Of a stretch of DNA of 64,000 nucleotides, positions 1-9,192 are shown piece after piece. The notes beneath the pieces are model-generated. The model worked only from the letters and a program-made list of their open reading frames with translations, had not been told where the DNA came from and did no database searches. This stretch comes from Paraburkholderia phenazinium (GTDB lineage: Bacteria; Pseudomonadota; Gammaproteobacteria; Burkholderiales; Burkholderiaceae). The stretch covers positions 1,922,001-1,986,000 of the forward strand of contig NZ_FSRU01000001.1 in assembly GCF_900142845.1 (NCBI RefSeq), in the 5' to 3' direction. The stretch's first letter is position 1. Every line of letters begins with the position of its first letter. The translations under genes were made by a program, and so were the position numbers.

Positions 1-350
1 GTACAGGCTTGCTTCATGCAGACGTAGGCGGGCGTGCCGGAGGGCGTGGCCTCCGTTATTTAGAAATTCCGGCCGTTCGATCGTTTATTAATTGATTCGG
101 ATACCGTATTAAATGACGTTGGATGAATACCCGGCGCGATCCGGCCAAACCTGCTGTTGATGCGCACCGAAGCAGTGCTGCCGTTGCCTGGTTTGGCGCA
201 TGACGCGACGTGCGCGCCACACAAGCATGCAGCCGATAAAACTGATGTTTGGGCAAAAGCCCGTGGTTCGGGTAGTTGACCATATCGGCATAGAACTTGC
301 CTTGTCTCGCGAGGGAGAGGGAGAGAGGTATCCATAAACGGGAGGACATC
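1..350. other. no gene recognised at the left edge
   Basis: I see no convincing coding sequence here. The open frames on either strand have no ribosome binding site and no recognisable family sequence. The last ten bases before position 351 hold the Shine-Dalgarno sequence of the next gene. Confidence 0.5.
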
Positions 351-620
351 ATGTTCGAGTCCGCACCTATTACAGCGAGCAAAGTGGTGGACGGGGAAAC
401 GGTTCGCGCTGAATATCTGTGCGATACGGGACGTCTGCGCATCCTCGGCGAGCGCACCGTGCACGCCGAATGGTTTCCGCCGCATTCGTGGTTCGCTATA
501 GCATCGAGTTCGGGACATAGCCGATGGGGCACCCGGCCTGACGAGGCAGACCTGCTGCTGCTGATCGACAACTTCGTGGGGTACTCGGGCCAGAATGCCT
601 TTGCGCTCATCCGGCGCTAA
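351..620 (+). CDS. small hypothetical protein (89 aa)
   Basis: The start is chosen at 351 because a GGGAGGA ribosome binding site lies about six bases upstream; an in-frame start at 297 lacks one. The protein begins MFESAPITASKVVDGETVRA. It is soluble, has no signal peptide or membrane segment, and contains an aromatic stretch around residues 44-50 (EWFPPHSWFA). I do not recognise a family. It is flanked by non-coding DNA on the left and by convergent genes on the right, so context gives no functional hint. Confidence 0.6.
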   Translation: MFESAPITASKVVDGETVRAEYLCDTGRLRILGERTVHAEWFPPHSWFAIASSSGHSRWGTRPDEADLLLLIDNFVGYSGQNAFALIRR

Positions 621-680
621 GCCAGCACGATGCGGGCTTCTGTCTATTCACGCCTAAAACCGAAGTGCCTGCAGTAGCGC

Positions 681-706
681 GATTGGCAACCCTGATTGGC
701 AACCCT
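681..706. repeat. perfect 13-bp tandem duplication
   Basis: GATTGGCAACCCT occurs twice head to tail (681-693 and 694-706). The second copy runs into the stop codon of the minus-strand gene ending at 705. It looks like a simple slippage duplication in the spacer between two converging genes. Confidence 0.9.
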
Positions 707-905
707 ACCCGTGACTATCGACCCAGGCGCGGGCCCAATCGAGGCCGGTCAAGCGGGCTTCTTCGTCGGTATCGAACGTTCCGAGCACGCCCGATCCTTC
801 CACCAGTTTGCTGCCGCGCGTGATGGTGCCGCTGGACGCATAGCCGTCGCCTTGAACGATGGCGTGACCCCAGATCGCGTAGCCCTGATAGATTTTGGAT
901 TCCAT
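705..905 (-). CDS. small hypothetical protein (66 aa)
   Basis: A 66-residue acidic soluble protein beginning MESKIYQGYAIWGHAIVQGD, with no signal peptide. Its start lies only 6 bp after the stop of the upstream minus-strand gene (912-1265), so the two are probably co-transcribed and perhaps translationally coupled. The aromatic-rich N-terminus and the LDWARAWVDSHG C-terminus resemble small conserved proteins in Burkholderia genomes, but I cannot name a family or function. Confidence 0.6.
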   Translation of the reverse strand: MESKIYQGYAIWGHAIVQGDGYASSGTITRGSKLVEGSGVLGTFDTDEEARLTGLDWARAWVDSHG

Positions 906-911
906 TTCGCG

Positions 912-1265
912 TTACCGCACCACATACACGGACGTGTGTCCGGTGCTTACCTGCAGCACGTTGCCTTCGGGCGTGAGGATACGGGGAATGTCGATAAAGC
1001 GCGGGGCCGTGGTTTTCCTCGCACCGTCGCCTCCGCCGTGTTTCGTCGTCGACGCTTTAGCCAACGGGTCCGCAATGCGGCGTGTCGCCACTTTGCCCAT
1101 ACCGCGCGACAGCAGCGCGGTTTTGGCCGCCTTGGGTTTGCATTTACCCGCAGGCTGCCCGATGCGCGCTTCCGGCGGATTCCAGACTTCCACGTAGTGC
1201 TGGCCGGCAGCCGCTGTGGATGTCACCGCGAGCAACACCGCACCCGCGCTCAGAAATCGCAGCAT
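912..1265 (-). CDS. small secreted hypothetical protein (117 aa)
   Basis: The start at 1265 is preceded by a GGAGAAG ribosome binding site. A longer upstream open frame on this strand reads antisense through katE and is not used. Residues 1-20 (MLRFLSAGAVLLAVTSTAAA) form a classical Sec signal peptide with an A-x-A cleavage site. The mature protein is basic and contains NPPEARIGQP and a Lys-rich stretch. No enzymatic motif is visible. It likely acts in the periplasm or is exported; function unknown. Confidence 0.65.
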   Translation of the reverse strand: MLRFLSAGAVLLAVTSTAAAGQHYVEVWNPPEARIGQPAGKCKPKAAKTALLSRGMGKVATRRIADPLAKASTTKHGGGDGARKTTAPRFIDIPRILTPEGNVLQVSTGHTSVYVVR

Positions 1266-1577
1266 GTCTTCTCCATAGATATAAACGAGGTTCGCGTAGC
1301 GCGCGAGGCGCGCCGGCAAAAACTCGCGCCGGTTCCTGCCCATGAGCCACCGCAGCCTTCGCGGTAGAAACGGCTCACCACACCGCCCGGTCAGCAAAGC
1401 GGATGAGGAATACTGTACATCCATACAGGTATTTGTGCAATCCAAGACTTTCCCGCAGGACGATAGGCGTGAAGCCCTTCCGTTCGCCCGCCGCGTTTGG
1501 GAACAGCCCTTGCTGACCATCAAGCTGGCGCCAGGCCGACGTTTCGCTTGGCGGCGCCGAACGCAAGGAGCCTTTCC
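1266..1577. other. intergenic region upstream of katE
   Basis: About 310 bp between a leftward small gene and rightward katE; it must hold both promoters. Apart from the AAGGAG ribosome binding site of katE near 1565, I found no clear operator or terminator. Confidence 0.5.
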
Positions 1578-3692
1578 ATGGCAGGTAAATCGAATCACCG
1601 ACAGCCCGCTGCCCACGCCGCCGCGGGCACCGATTCCAAATCCGAGGATCTCGAACAGTTTCGCTTGCGGCCAGACGGCGAAGCGCTGCGGACCAATCAG
1701 GGCGTGAAGATCGCCGACAACCAGAACAGCTTGCGCGCCGGTGTGCGCGGTCCGTCGCTGCTGGAAGATTTCATCATGCGTGAAAAGATCACGCACTTCG
1801 ACCATGAGCGCATTCCCGAGCGCATCGTGCATGCGCGCGGCTCCGCGGCCCATGGCGTATTCAAGGTGTACAAGCCGCAGAGCGACTACACCAAGGCTGC
1901 GTTTCTGCAGGACCCGGCCGTGGAGACACCGGTCTATGTGCGCTTTTCGACGGTGCAGGGACCGCGCGGCTCGGCCGATACCGTGCGCGACGTGCGCGGC
2001 TTCGCCGTCAAGTTCTACACACAGGAAGGCAATTACGACCTGGTGGGCAACAACATGCCGGTGTTCTTCATTCAGGACGCGATCAAGTTTCCCGACTTCG
2101 TCCACGCGGTCAAACCGGAAGCGCCGAATGAAATGCCGACCGGCGGTTCCGCGCACGACACCTTCTGGGACTTCGTCTCGCTGGTGCCCGAATCCGCCCA
2201 CATGGTGCTGTGGACCATGTCGGACCGCGCGATTCCGCGCAGCCTGAGGACCATGGAAGGCTTCGGCATCCACACGTTCCGTTTCGTCAATGCCGCGGGC
2301 AAGGCGCGCTTCGTCAAGTTTCACTGGCGTCCTGTGCTCGGCTCCTATTCGCTGTTGTGGGACGAGGCGCAGAAACTCGCCGGCAAGGACCCGGACTTCC
2401 ACCGGCGCGACCTGTGGGAAGCCATCGAGCGCGGCGATTTTCCCGAGTTCGAGCTGGGCGTGCAGATTGTCGAAGAGCAGGACGAGCACAGCTTTCCCTT
2501 CGACCTGCTCGATCCGACCAAGCTGATTCCCGAAGAAACGGTGCCGGTGCAGATCATCGGCAAGATGACGCTCAATCGGAACCCCGACAATTTCTTCGCC
2601 GAGACCGAACAGGTGGCGTTCCATCCCGGTCACGTCGTACCTGGCATCGACTTCAGCAACGATCCGCTGTTGCAGGGGCGGCTCTTTTCGTACACGGATA
2701 CGCAGATCAGTCGCCTCGGCGGCCCGAACTTCCACGAAATTCCGATCAACCGTCCGGTGTGCCCGTTTCAGAACAATCAGCGCGACGCGATGCATCGTCA
2801 GGCGATCCACGTCGGGCAGGCTTCGTATGAACCGAATTCGCTCAGCGGCGGCTGGCCGAAGGAGACCGATCCGGCGGCCTCGGACGGCGGTTTCGAGAGC
2901 TACCACGAGCGCATCGACGGCGAAAAAATTCGCGTGCGCAGCGAATCGTTCGCCGATCACTTCTCCCAGGCGGCGCTGTTCTATCGCAGCATGTCCGAGG
3001 TCGAGAAGGCGCACATCGCCGCGGCTTACCAGTTCGAACTCGGCAAGGTGACCAAGCCGGAGATTCGCGAGCGTGTCGTCAACCAGATTCTCGCTAACTT
3101 CGACGCCGGTCTGGCCGCCGAAGTCGCGGCCGGCCTCGGCTTGCCCGCGCCGAAGAAGGGCAATGCGCCGGCCGCCGCGAAGCCGGAGACCTCACCGGCC
3201 TTGAGCCTGCTCAACCGCGCGAAGCCCGGCATCAAGACCCGCAAGATTGCCTTGCTGGCCGCGCCCGGCTCGGACGTCGCCGCTATCGGCAAGCTCCAGC
3301 AGGCCCTGCGCGGCGAAGGCGCTACGCCGTTGCTGGTCGCGCCGACGCTCGCGGCCATCGGCAGTTTGCAGCCCGATGCGACGATTGCCGGCATGCCGTC
3401 GATCATGTTCGATGCAATCGTGGTGGTCGGCGGCGAGACGGGCGCGAAGGCGCTTGCGCAATCGGGCGATGCGCGGCATTTCGTGCTCGAAGCGTTCAAG
3501 CATCTGAAGGCGATTGCGGCGCTCGGCGCCGGTCGCGACGTGCTCGATGCGGCGCATCTGCCAGCCGACGCAGACGGTGTCGCGACCGGCGACGACAAGC
3601 AGCTCGCCGAGGTCATGAAGGCGTTCGTTGCGGCGGCGCAGCAGCATCGGGTGTGGTCGCGTCAGGCGTTGGCGGAGTCGGTGCCGGCTTGA
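1578..3692 (+). CDS. katE: large-subunit (clade 2) heme catalase, HPII type
   Basis: The product (704 aa) decomposes hydrogen peroxide in the cytoplasm. The start at 1578 ([10 protein letters not shown]) follows an AAGGAG site. Visible family features are the N-terminal extension of large catalases, the catalytic histidine in [12 protein letters not shown], the distal asparagine region [17 protein letters not shown], and the proximal heme ligand region [14 protein letters not shown] with the conserved tyrosine. After about residue 540 an Ala-rich linker leads into a C-terminal DJ-1/PfpI-like domain ([19 protein letters not shown]), the hallmark that separates HPII-type enzymes from small catalases. 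The length is slightly under the 753 aa of E. coli HPII. It stands alone without an oxyR or a catalase-associated gene beside it, as expected for a stationary-phase enzyme. Confidence 0.95.
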   Translation: MAGKSNHRQPAAHAAAGTDSKSEDLEQFRLRPDGEALRTNQGVKIADNQNSLRAGVRGPSLLEDFIMREKITHFDHERIPERIVHARGSAAHGVFKVYKPQSDYTKAAFLQDPAVETPVYVRFSTVQGPRGSADTVRDVRGFAVKFYTQEGNYDLVGNNMPVFFIQDAIKFPDFVHAVKPEAPNEMPTGGSAHDTFWDFVSLVPESAHMVLWTMSDRAIPRSLRTMEGFGIHTFRFVNAAGKARFVKFHWRPVLGSYSLLWDEAQKLAGKDPDFHRRDLWEAIERGDFPEFELGVQIVEEQDEHSFPFDLLDPTKLIPEETVPVQIIGKMTLNRNPDNFFAETEQVAFHPGHVVPGIDFSNDPLLQGRLFSYTDTQISRLGGPNFHEIPINRPVCPFQNNQRDAMHRQAIHVGQASYEPNSLSGGWPKETDPAASDGGFESYHERIDGEKIRVRSESFADHFSQAALFYRSMSEVEKAHIAAAYQFELGKVTKPEIRERVVNQILANFDAGLAAEVAAGLGLPAPKKGNAPAAAKPETSPALSLLNRAKPGIKTRKIALLAAPGSDVAAIGKLQQALRGEGATPLLVAPTLAAIGSLQPDATIAGMPSIMFDAIVVVGGETGAKALAQSGDARHFVLEAFKHLKAIAALGAGRDVLDAAHLPADADGVATGDDKQLAEVMKAFVAAAQQHRVWSRQALAESVPA

Positions 3693-3984
3693 ACCGTGGA
3701 TGGCAGCAGCGCGCGTGTCCGATCGATGCGCGCGCAACCAATGCCCGGCATGCCTGCGCGAGGCAAAGCGCATGGATCGAATGGGTATAGTCGCTGTATG
3801 ATACGTGGCCGTCGTGCCGTGAGAGAGTCGACCGGGCGCGCGGCTTCAATCGAATGTTTCAAGCCTTTGCGTGGCGTCCCGCTGCCGTTTCGGCGGCATG
3901 GACGTTGACAACGTATCTTGTGGTGGCGGTACCTCAGTCGAAATTGCCGAGCCGAGCAAACTGACCGGACGAAACACAGAAAAA

Positions 3985-6900
3985 ATGCCTGCCTTCACTG
4001 CTGTCGACAAAGACCAGTTCCGCCGCATCATCCGTCGCAACATCGTGCTGCCGCTAGCCATGGGTCTATTGACCGCCGTGGTGTTCGTCGCGCTGGTTGC
4101 TTACCTGGTGAATACGATGAGCTGGGCCGAGCACTCGGAGCGGGTGATCGGCAACGCCAACGAAATAATGCGGCTCGCCGTGGACCGCGAGTCGTCCATG
4201 CGCGGCTTCCTGATTACCGGCGACGAAAGTTTTCTGGCGCCGTACGAGTTGGGGCAAGCGCGCTTCCAGACCGAGATCAATTCGCTGATGGATATGGTCT
4301 CCGACAACCCGCCCCAGGTCGATCGCCTCAAGCGGATCCAGGCGGTGCAGGCACTATGGGACAACTACGCGCAGCAGATGATCGATCTGCGCCGCAGGAA
4401 CCAGGCCTACGAACCGGAAGCGGCGAGCACCCGCGGCAAGATCGCTTTCGACGAGACGCGCCGGCTGTTCAGCGACTTTCTCGATGCGGAGCTGGTTCTG
4501 AGGCGGGAGCGTGCCATTGCCACGCGCAATGTCATGGCCGTCATGGTCGGCATCTTTCTGTTCTTTAGCGTGGTGGTCAGCCTGTTTCTGGCGTGGCGGG
4601 GGCGGCGCGAGTTGCTCGACCTGTCCGCATCCTACGATGGTGTGCTCAGGCAACAGGACGAGCAGACCGAGGTGTTGCAACAGCAGGTCTGGTTGCGCTC
4701 GGGGCAGCGGCTGCTCGCCGAGAAGGTGGTGGGGCAAACCACGCCGACGCTCGTCGGCCGCGCCATGCTCGAGTTTCTGGCGCAGTATCTGGGCGTGTCG
4801 GTGGCGGCGCTCTATATCCGCGACAAGGAAACCGGCACGCTGCATCGCGCCGCATCCTACGGTTTCAGCCTCGAAAGCGAACAGGCCTCGCAGCATTTCC
4901 AGAATGCCGAGAGCCTGATCGGCCAGGCCGCGCTGACGCGCCGGACCATCCTGCTGAAGGACGTGCCGGACGATTACGTGAAGGTCGTATCGGGCCTCGG
5001 CATGAGCCCGCCCAGGAACCTGATTGTTTTGCCCATCGAGAACGACGGCGTCGTCAACGGGGTGGTCGAACTCGGCTTCATGCGCGCGCTGGTCGAACGC
5101 GACCAGGAACTCCTGCAACTGATTGCCGGCGGCATGGGCGACTTCCTCGAGGCCGCGCTGTATCGCGAGCGCCTGCAGGACACGCTGGTCGAGATGCAGC
5201 AACTGAACGAGGAACTGCAGGTTCAACAGGAAGAACTGCGCGTCTCGAACGAAGGCCTGGAAGAGCGCGGCCGCGCGCTGCTCGATTCGCAGTCGCGGCT
5301 CGAAAACCAGCAGGCCGAGCTGGAACAGACCAATGTGCAGCTCGAAGAGTACGCGCAGCGTCTCGAACGGCAAAAAGCCGATCTGTTGCGCGCGCAGGAC
5401 GAACTGTCCACCAACGCGGCACGGCTCGAACAGTCGAGCCGCTACAAGTCCGAGTTCCTCGCCAACATGTCGCACGAGTTGCGCACGCCGCTGAACAGCT
5501 CGCTGATCCTCGCCAAACTGCTGCAGCAAAACCGCACCGGCAATCTGACCGAAGAGCAGGTGCGCTACGCGGAAACGATTCACGCGTCCAATAGCGATCT
5601 GCTGGTGCTGATCAACGACATTCTCGATCTCTCGAAGGTCGAGGCCGGACAGATCAGCATCGAACTGGAAACCGTCTCGCTCGACGGCACGCTGCAGTCG
5701 CTGCGCGAAACCTTTGCGCCGATGGCCGCGGCGAAGCACCTGAAGCTGAGCTTCGATCGCGCGCCCGGTGTGCCCGACACGATGATCACCGACAGCCAGC
5801 GCACGGTGCAGGTGCTGCGCAATCTGCTGTCGAACGCCGTGAAATTCACCGAGCGCGGCGAGGTGTCGCTGAGCGTGGCGCCGGCCGAAGACGGCCTGTT
5901 GCGTTTCGAGGTGCGCGACTCCGGCATCGGCATTGCGGCGGACAAGCTGGAGATGATTTTCGAGGCCTTCCAGCAGGCCGACGGTTCCACCAGCCGGCAC
6001 TACGGCGGCAGTGGCCTCGGTCTGTCGATTTCGCGCGAATTCGCGCGGCTGCTGGGCGGACGTATTACGGTGGCGAGCGAACCGGGCAAGGGCAGTGTGT
6101 TCACACTGTGGCTGCCGAGCGATGCGAGCGCCGCAGTGGCCGCTGCAGAGGCTGAGAAAGCTGGGCAGAGCGAAGCTGGGGCGGCTGGGTCTGACGCTTT
6201 TAGACCATCATTCAACTCGGCTGCCACGCCCGTGCCGGTGGCGCATGCTTCGTCGTCCTTCGCACCGTCCGTCAACGCGGCGAGCGCCATAACGGCCGCC
6301 ATAACGACCGCCGCAGCGACCGCCACGACAGGCGCCGCCGCACTCCAGCCGGCGCGACCCGCCGAAGCCGGCGCACGCAACGGCGCCGAGGAAAGCGGCG
6401 GCGCGCCGATCGGCGACGACCGCTACGAGCGGGCGCGCGGCAGCCGGCTGATTCTCGCGATCGAGGACGACATCCCGTTCGCCGAGATCCTGCGCGACCT
6501 GGCCCACGAGCTCGACTTCGACTTTCTGCACGCCACCGATGCCGCGAGCGGCGTCGCCCTGGTGCGCGACATGCGGCCCGCGGCCGTGCTGCTCGACGTC
6601 GGTTTGCCGGACCGCTCGGGCCTGACCGTGCTCGAATGGCTGAAGAACGATCCGCTCACGCGGCATATCCCGATCCACATCGTCTCGGCCACCGATCACG
6701 CCGACAAGGCGCTGCACCTTGGCGCCATCGGCTATACGCTCAAGCCGACCGCACGCTCGACGCTGGAAGCGGCGATCCGCCGCCTCGAAGCGCGCCTGCA
6801 GCAACGCCTGAAGCGCGTACTGGTGATCGAAGACGATGCGGCGATGCGCGAGAGCATTCGCGCGCTGCTGCAAAGCGCGAACACGGAAATCGTCGCCGTG

Positions 6901-7617
6901 GCGACGCTCGCGAGCGCCTTCGACGAACTGGCGGCGAGCAGCTTCGATTGCGTGGTGACGGATCTCGCGCTGCCGGACGGCACCGGCTACGACCTGCTCG
7001 AACGGCTCGCACTCGACGCCGCCCATCTCGCGCTGCCGGTGATCGTCTATACCGGCCGGATGCTGTCCAGCGAAGAAGAGCACCGGCTGCGCCGCTATTC
7101 GAAATCGATCATCATCAAGGGGGCGAAATCGCCCGAACGGCTGCTCGACGAAGTGACGCTGTTCCTGCATAGCGTGGAATCGTCGCTCGCGCCGGAGCAG
7201 CAACGCATGCTGCGCACCGTGCGGCAACGCGACAACGCGTTCGAAGGCCGCAACATCCTGCTGGCCGAAGACGACGTGCGCAACATTTTCGCGCTGTCGC
7301 ACGTGATCGAGCCGCTCGGCGCGAAGCTGCAGATTGCGCGCAACGGCCGCGAAGCGCTCGAGTTGCTGGAGACGCAACCTGAGGTCGATCTGGTGCTGAT
7401 GGACATCATGATGCCGGAGATGGACGGCCTGACGGCGATGGCCGAGATCCGCCGCAATCCGCGCTTTGCCCACCTGCCGATCATCGCGCTGACCGCGAAG
7501 GCGATGGCGAACGACCGGGTGCGCTGCCTGGAGGCGGGTGCGGACGACTACATCTCGAAGCCGATCGACGTCGACAAGCTCGTCTCGCTGTGCCGCGTGT
7601 GGTTGCGGCAGCGCTAG
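3985..7617 (+). CDS. hybrid histidine kinase with CHASE3, GAF and three receiver domains
   Basis: About 1210 aa. An N-terminal membrane helix (residues ~18-40) and a second (~183-205) bracket a periplasmic CHASE3-type helical sensor. A GAF domain (~250-390) and a long Gln/Glu-rich coiled coil (~390-480) follow. The HisKA H-box SHELRTPLN puts the phospho-accepting His near residue 496; the HATPase has NLLSNAVKFTE, DSGIGI and GGSGLGLSIS boxes. An Ala/Thr-rich linker then leads to three receivers near 822, 944 and 1088, with phosphorylatable Asp in LLDVGLPD, VVTDLALPD and LMDIMMPEMDG. The start is uncertain: 3985 puts the first helix close to the N-terminus, but an in-frame ATG at 3898 is possible and neither has a good ribosome binding site. 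It heads a same-strand group with cheR, cheB and a second kinase. The stimulus is unknown. Confidence 0.9.
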   Translation: MPAFTAVDKDQFRRIIRRNIVLPLAMGLLTAVVFVALVAYLVNTMSWAEHSERVIGNANEIMRLAVDRESSMRGFLITGDESFLAPYELGQARFQTEINSLMDMVSDNPPQVDRLKRIQAVQALWDNYAQQMIDLRRRNQAYEPEAASTRGKIAFDETRRLFSDFLDAELVLRRERAIATRNVMAVMVGIFLFFSVVVSLFLAWRGRRELLDLSASYDGVLRQQDEQTEVLQQQVWLRSGQRLLAEKVVGQTTPTLVGRAMLEFLAQYLGVSVAALYIRDKETGTLHRAASYGFSLESEQASQHFQNAESLIGQAALTRRTILLKDVPDDYVKVVSGLGMSPPRNLIVLPIENDGVVNGVVELGFMRALVERDQELLQLIAGGMGDFLEAALYRERLQDTLVEMQQLNEELQVQQEELRVSNEGLEERGRALLDSQSRLENQQAELEQTNVQLEEYAQRLERQKADLLRAQDELSTNAARLEQSSRYKSEFLANMSHELRTPLNSSLILAKLLQQNRTGNLTEEQVRYAETIHASNSDLLVLINDILDLSKVEAGQISIELETVSLDGTLQSLRETFAPMAAAKHLKLSFDRAPGVPDTMITDSQRTVQVLRNLLSNAVKFTERGEVSLSVAPAEDGLLRFEVRDSGIGIAADKLEMIFEAFQQADGSTSRHYGGSGLGLSISREFARLLGGRITVASEPGKGSVFTLWLPSDASAAVAAAEAEKAGQSEAGAAGSDAFRPSFNSAATPVPVAHASSSFAPSVNAASAITAAITTAAATATTGAAALQPARPAEAGARNGAEESGGAPIGDDRYERARGSRLILAIEDDIPFAEILRDLAHELDFDFLHATDAASGVALVRDMRPAAVLLDVGLPDRSGLTVLEWLKNDPLTRHIPIHIVSATDHADKALHLGAIGYTLKPTARSTLEAAIRRLEARLQQRLKRVLVIEDDAAMRESIRALLQSANTEIVAVATLASAFDELAASSFDCVVTDLALPDGTGYDLLERLALDAAHLALPVIVYTGRMLSSEEEHRLRRYSKSIIIKGAKSPERLLDEVTLFLHSVESSLAPEQQRMLRTVRQRDNAFEGRNILLAEDDVRNIFALSHVIEPLGAKLQIARNGREALELLETQPEVDLVLMDIMMPEMDGLTAMAEIRRNPRFAHLPIIALTAKAMANDRVRCLEAGADDYISKPIDVDKLVSLCRVWLRQR

Positions 7618-7635
7618 CCGTAGAGAACCCGAGCC

Positions 7636-8493
7636 ATGAAGACGAACCCAACGACTGCGCCCGAGCCGCGGCCCCCGCGTATCAGCGATTTCGACATCGA
7701 ACTGACGCTGCTGCTCGAGGCCATCTACCTGAAGTACCAGCACGACTTTCGCCACTACGCGATGTCGTCGCTGCGCCGCCGGTTGACCCAGGCGCTCGAC
7801 GAGTTCGGCCTCGCCACGCTCTCGCAGATGCAGGATCGCATCATGCGCAGCGGCGCCGATTTCGCCCGGCTGTTTCAATACCTGACGGTGCAGGTGAGCG
7901 ATATGTTTCGCGATCCTGCCTATTTTCTGGCGCTGCGCCAGCAGGTCATGCCGGTGTTGCGGACCTATCCGTCCATCAAGGTCTGGGTGGCCGGATGCAG
8001 CACGGGCGAGGAACTGTGGTCGCTGAAGATTCTCTTCGACGAAGAGGGCCTCACCGAGCGCACCTTGTTCTACGCTACGGATATCAACCCCGACGCGCTG
8101 GCGCGGGCCGAAGCCGGCATCTATGCGCTCGACCGGATTGCCGGCTTCACGCAAAACTACCTGGCGGCGGGCGGCAAGCGTTCGCTCTCGGACTACTATC
8201 ACGCGGCCTACGGCGGCGCGCGCTTTGCCGGCGCGCTGAAGGACCGGGTGGTGTTCGCCGATCACAGCCTGTCGACCGACGAAGTGTTCCTTGAAGCACA
8301 TCTGGTGTCGTGCCGCAACGTTATGATCTATTTCGACCGCGCGTTGCAGGACCGCGCGCTGGGGCTGTTTCAGCGCGCCCTGGTACGGCGCGGCTTTCTC
8401 GGCCTCGGCAGCAAGGAAAGTTTGCGTTTTTCGAACCAGCACGAAGCGTTCGACGAATTTTGTCCGCGCGAGCGCATTTATCAGAAACGCTAG
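7636..8493 (+). CDS. CheR-type protein-glutamate methyltransferase
   Basis: The product (285 aa) would transfer methyl groups from S-adenosylmethionine to glutamate side chains. The N-terminal helical part (ISDFDIELTLLLEAIYLKY, SLRRRL) and the SAM pocket (VWVAGCSTGEELWSL, a variant of the usual AGCSTGEE) are intact, as is the CRNVMIYFD motif near the C-terminus. The gene starts 18 bp after the hybrid kinase stop, so it is probably co-transcribed with it. No chemoreceptor is encoded here, so the methyl acceptor is not obvious; related CheR/CheB/kinase sets in Burkholderia and myxobacteria are thought to serve non-motility signalling. Confidence 0.9.
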   Translation: MKTNPTTAPEPRPPRISDFDIELTLLLEAIYLKYQHDFRHYAMSSLRRRLTQALDEFGLATLSQMQDRIMRSGADFARLFQYLTVQVSDMFRDPAYFLALRQQVMPVLRTYPSIKVWVAGCSTGEELWSLKILFDEEGLTERTLFYATDINPDALARAEAGIYALDRIAGFTQNYLAAGGKRSLSDYYHAAYGGARFAGALKDRVVFADHSLSTDEVFLEAHLVSCRNVMIYFDRALQDRALGLFQRALVRRGFLGLGSKESLRFSNQHEAFDEFCPRERIYQKR

Positions 8494-8550
8494 CATGAGC
8501 GCCATGCCCATCTCGTCCGGCCAACCTTGTCGATCCTGACGCGAGCCCCT

Positions 8551-9183
8551 ATGCGAGCCATCCGTCCCGCCGTGAAGCGCCAGCCCGCCTCGACGCAGTC
8601 GCGTGCGTTCGAGCTGGTGGCGCTCGGCGCGTCGGCGGGTGGAATCGACGTCCTGAACGGCTTGCTGGCCGCGCTGCCCAGCGACTTCGCGGCGGCCGTC
8701 ATGATCGTGGTGCACCTGCCGCCCGATCCGCCGAGTTACCTGGTGGAGAGCTTCGGCCGTCGCAGCAGCTTGCCGGTGATCGAACCGGACGCCGGCGAGC
8801 GGATTCTCGCCGGCCGCGTCTACGTCGCGCCGCCCGGCTATCACATGCTGGTGGAAGACGACCGCACCGTGGCGCTCTCCACCGAGGCGGCCGTGCGCTT
8901 TTCGCGGCCGTCCATTGATGTGATGTTCGAATCCGCGGCGTGGCGGTATCGCGAACGTGTGCTCGCCATCCTGCTCTCGGGCGCCAATGAAGACGGCGTG
9001 CTCGGCCTCGAAACGGTGCGCGCCGCCGGTGGCGCCGCCTGGGCGCAGGCGCCTGAAACCGCCGCGTCGCCGGAAATGCCGCGCGCCGCAATCGAACGCG
9101 GCGCAGTGGACGAAGTGTTGTCACCCTCTACCATGGCCCGTCGTCTTGCCCGACTGCCGGCCTTTACCGACCACGATTCCTGA
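8551..9183 (+). CDS. stand-alone CheB-type methylesterase domain protein
   Basis: About 210 aa, consisting of the CheB catalytic domain only; the usual N-terminal receiver is absent. The catalytic triad is visible: Ser in GASAGGID, His in IVVHLPPDPP, and Asp in SGANEDGVLG (a variant of the usual SGMGxDG). It would demethylate or deamidate a partner methylated by the adjacent CheR. The start is ATG 8551; a TTG at 8527 in the same frame is the alternative. Lacking a receiver, its activity must be controlled by something other than direct phosphorylation. Confidence 0.85.
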   Translation: MRAIRPAVKRQPASTQSRAFELVALGASAGGIDVLNGLLAALPSDFAAAVMIVVHLPPDPPSYLVESFGRRSSLPVIEPDAGERILAGRVYVAPPGYHMLVEDDRTVALSTEAAVRFSRPSIDVMFESAAWRYRERVLAILLSGANEDGVLGLETVRAAGGAAWAQAPETAASPEMPRAAIERGAVDEVLSPSTMARRLARLPAFTDHDS

Positions 9184-9192
9184 CCCGATGCC

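Noticed and set aside
6208..8844. Very long minus-strand open frame across the hybrid kinase and cheR
   Set aside because: It is antisense to genes with clear domain motifs; long shadow frames are expected in high-GC DNA.
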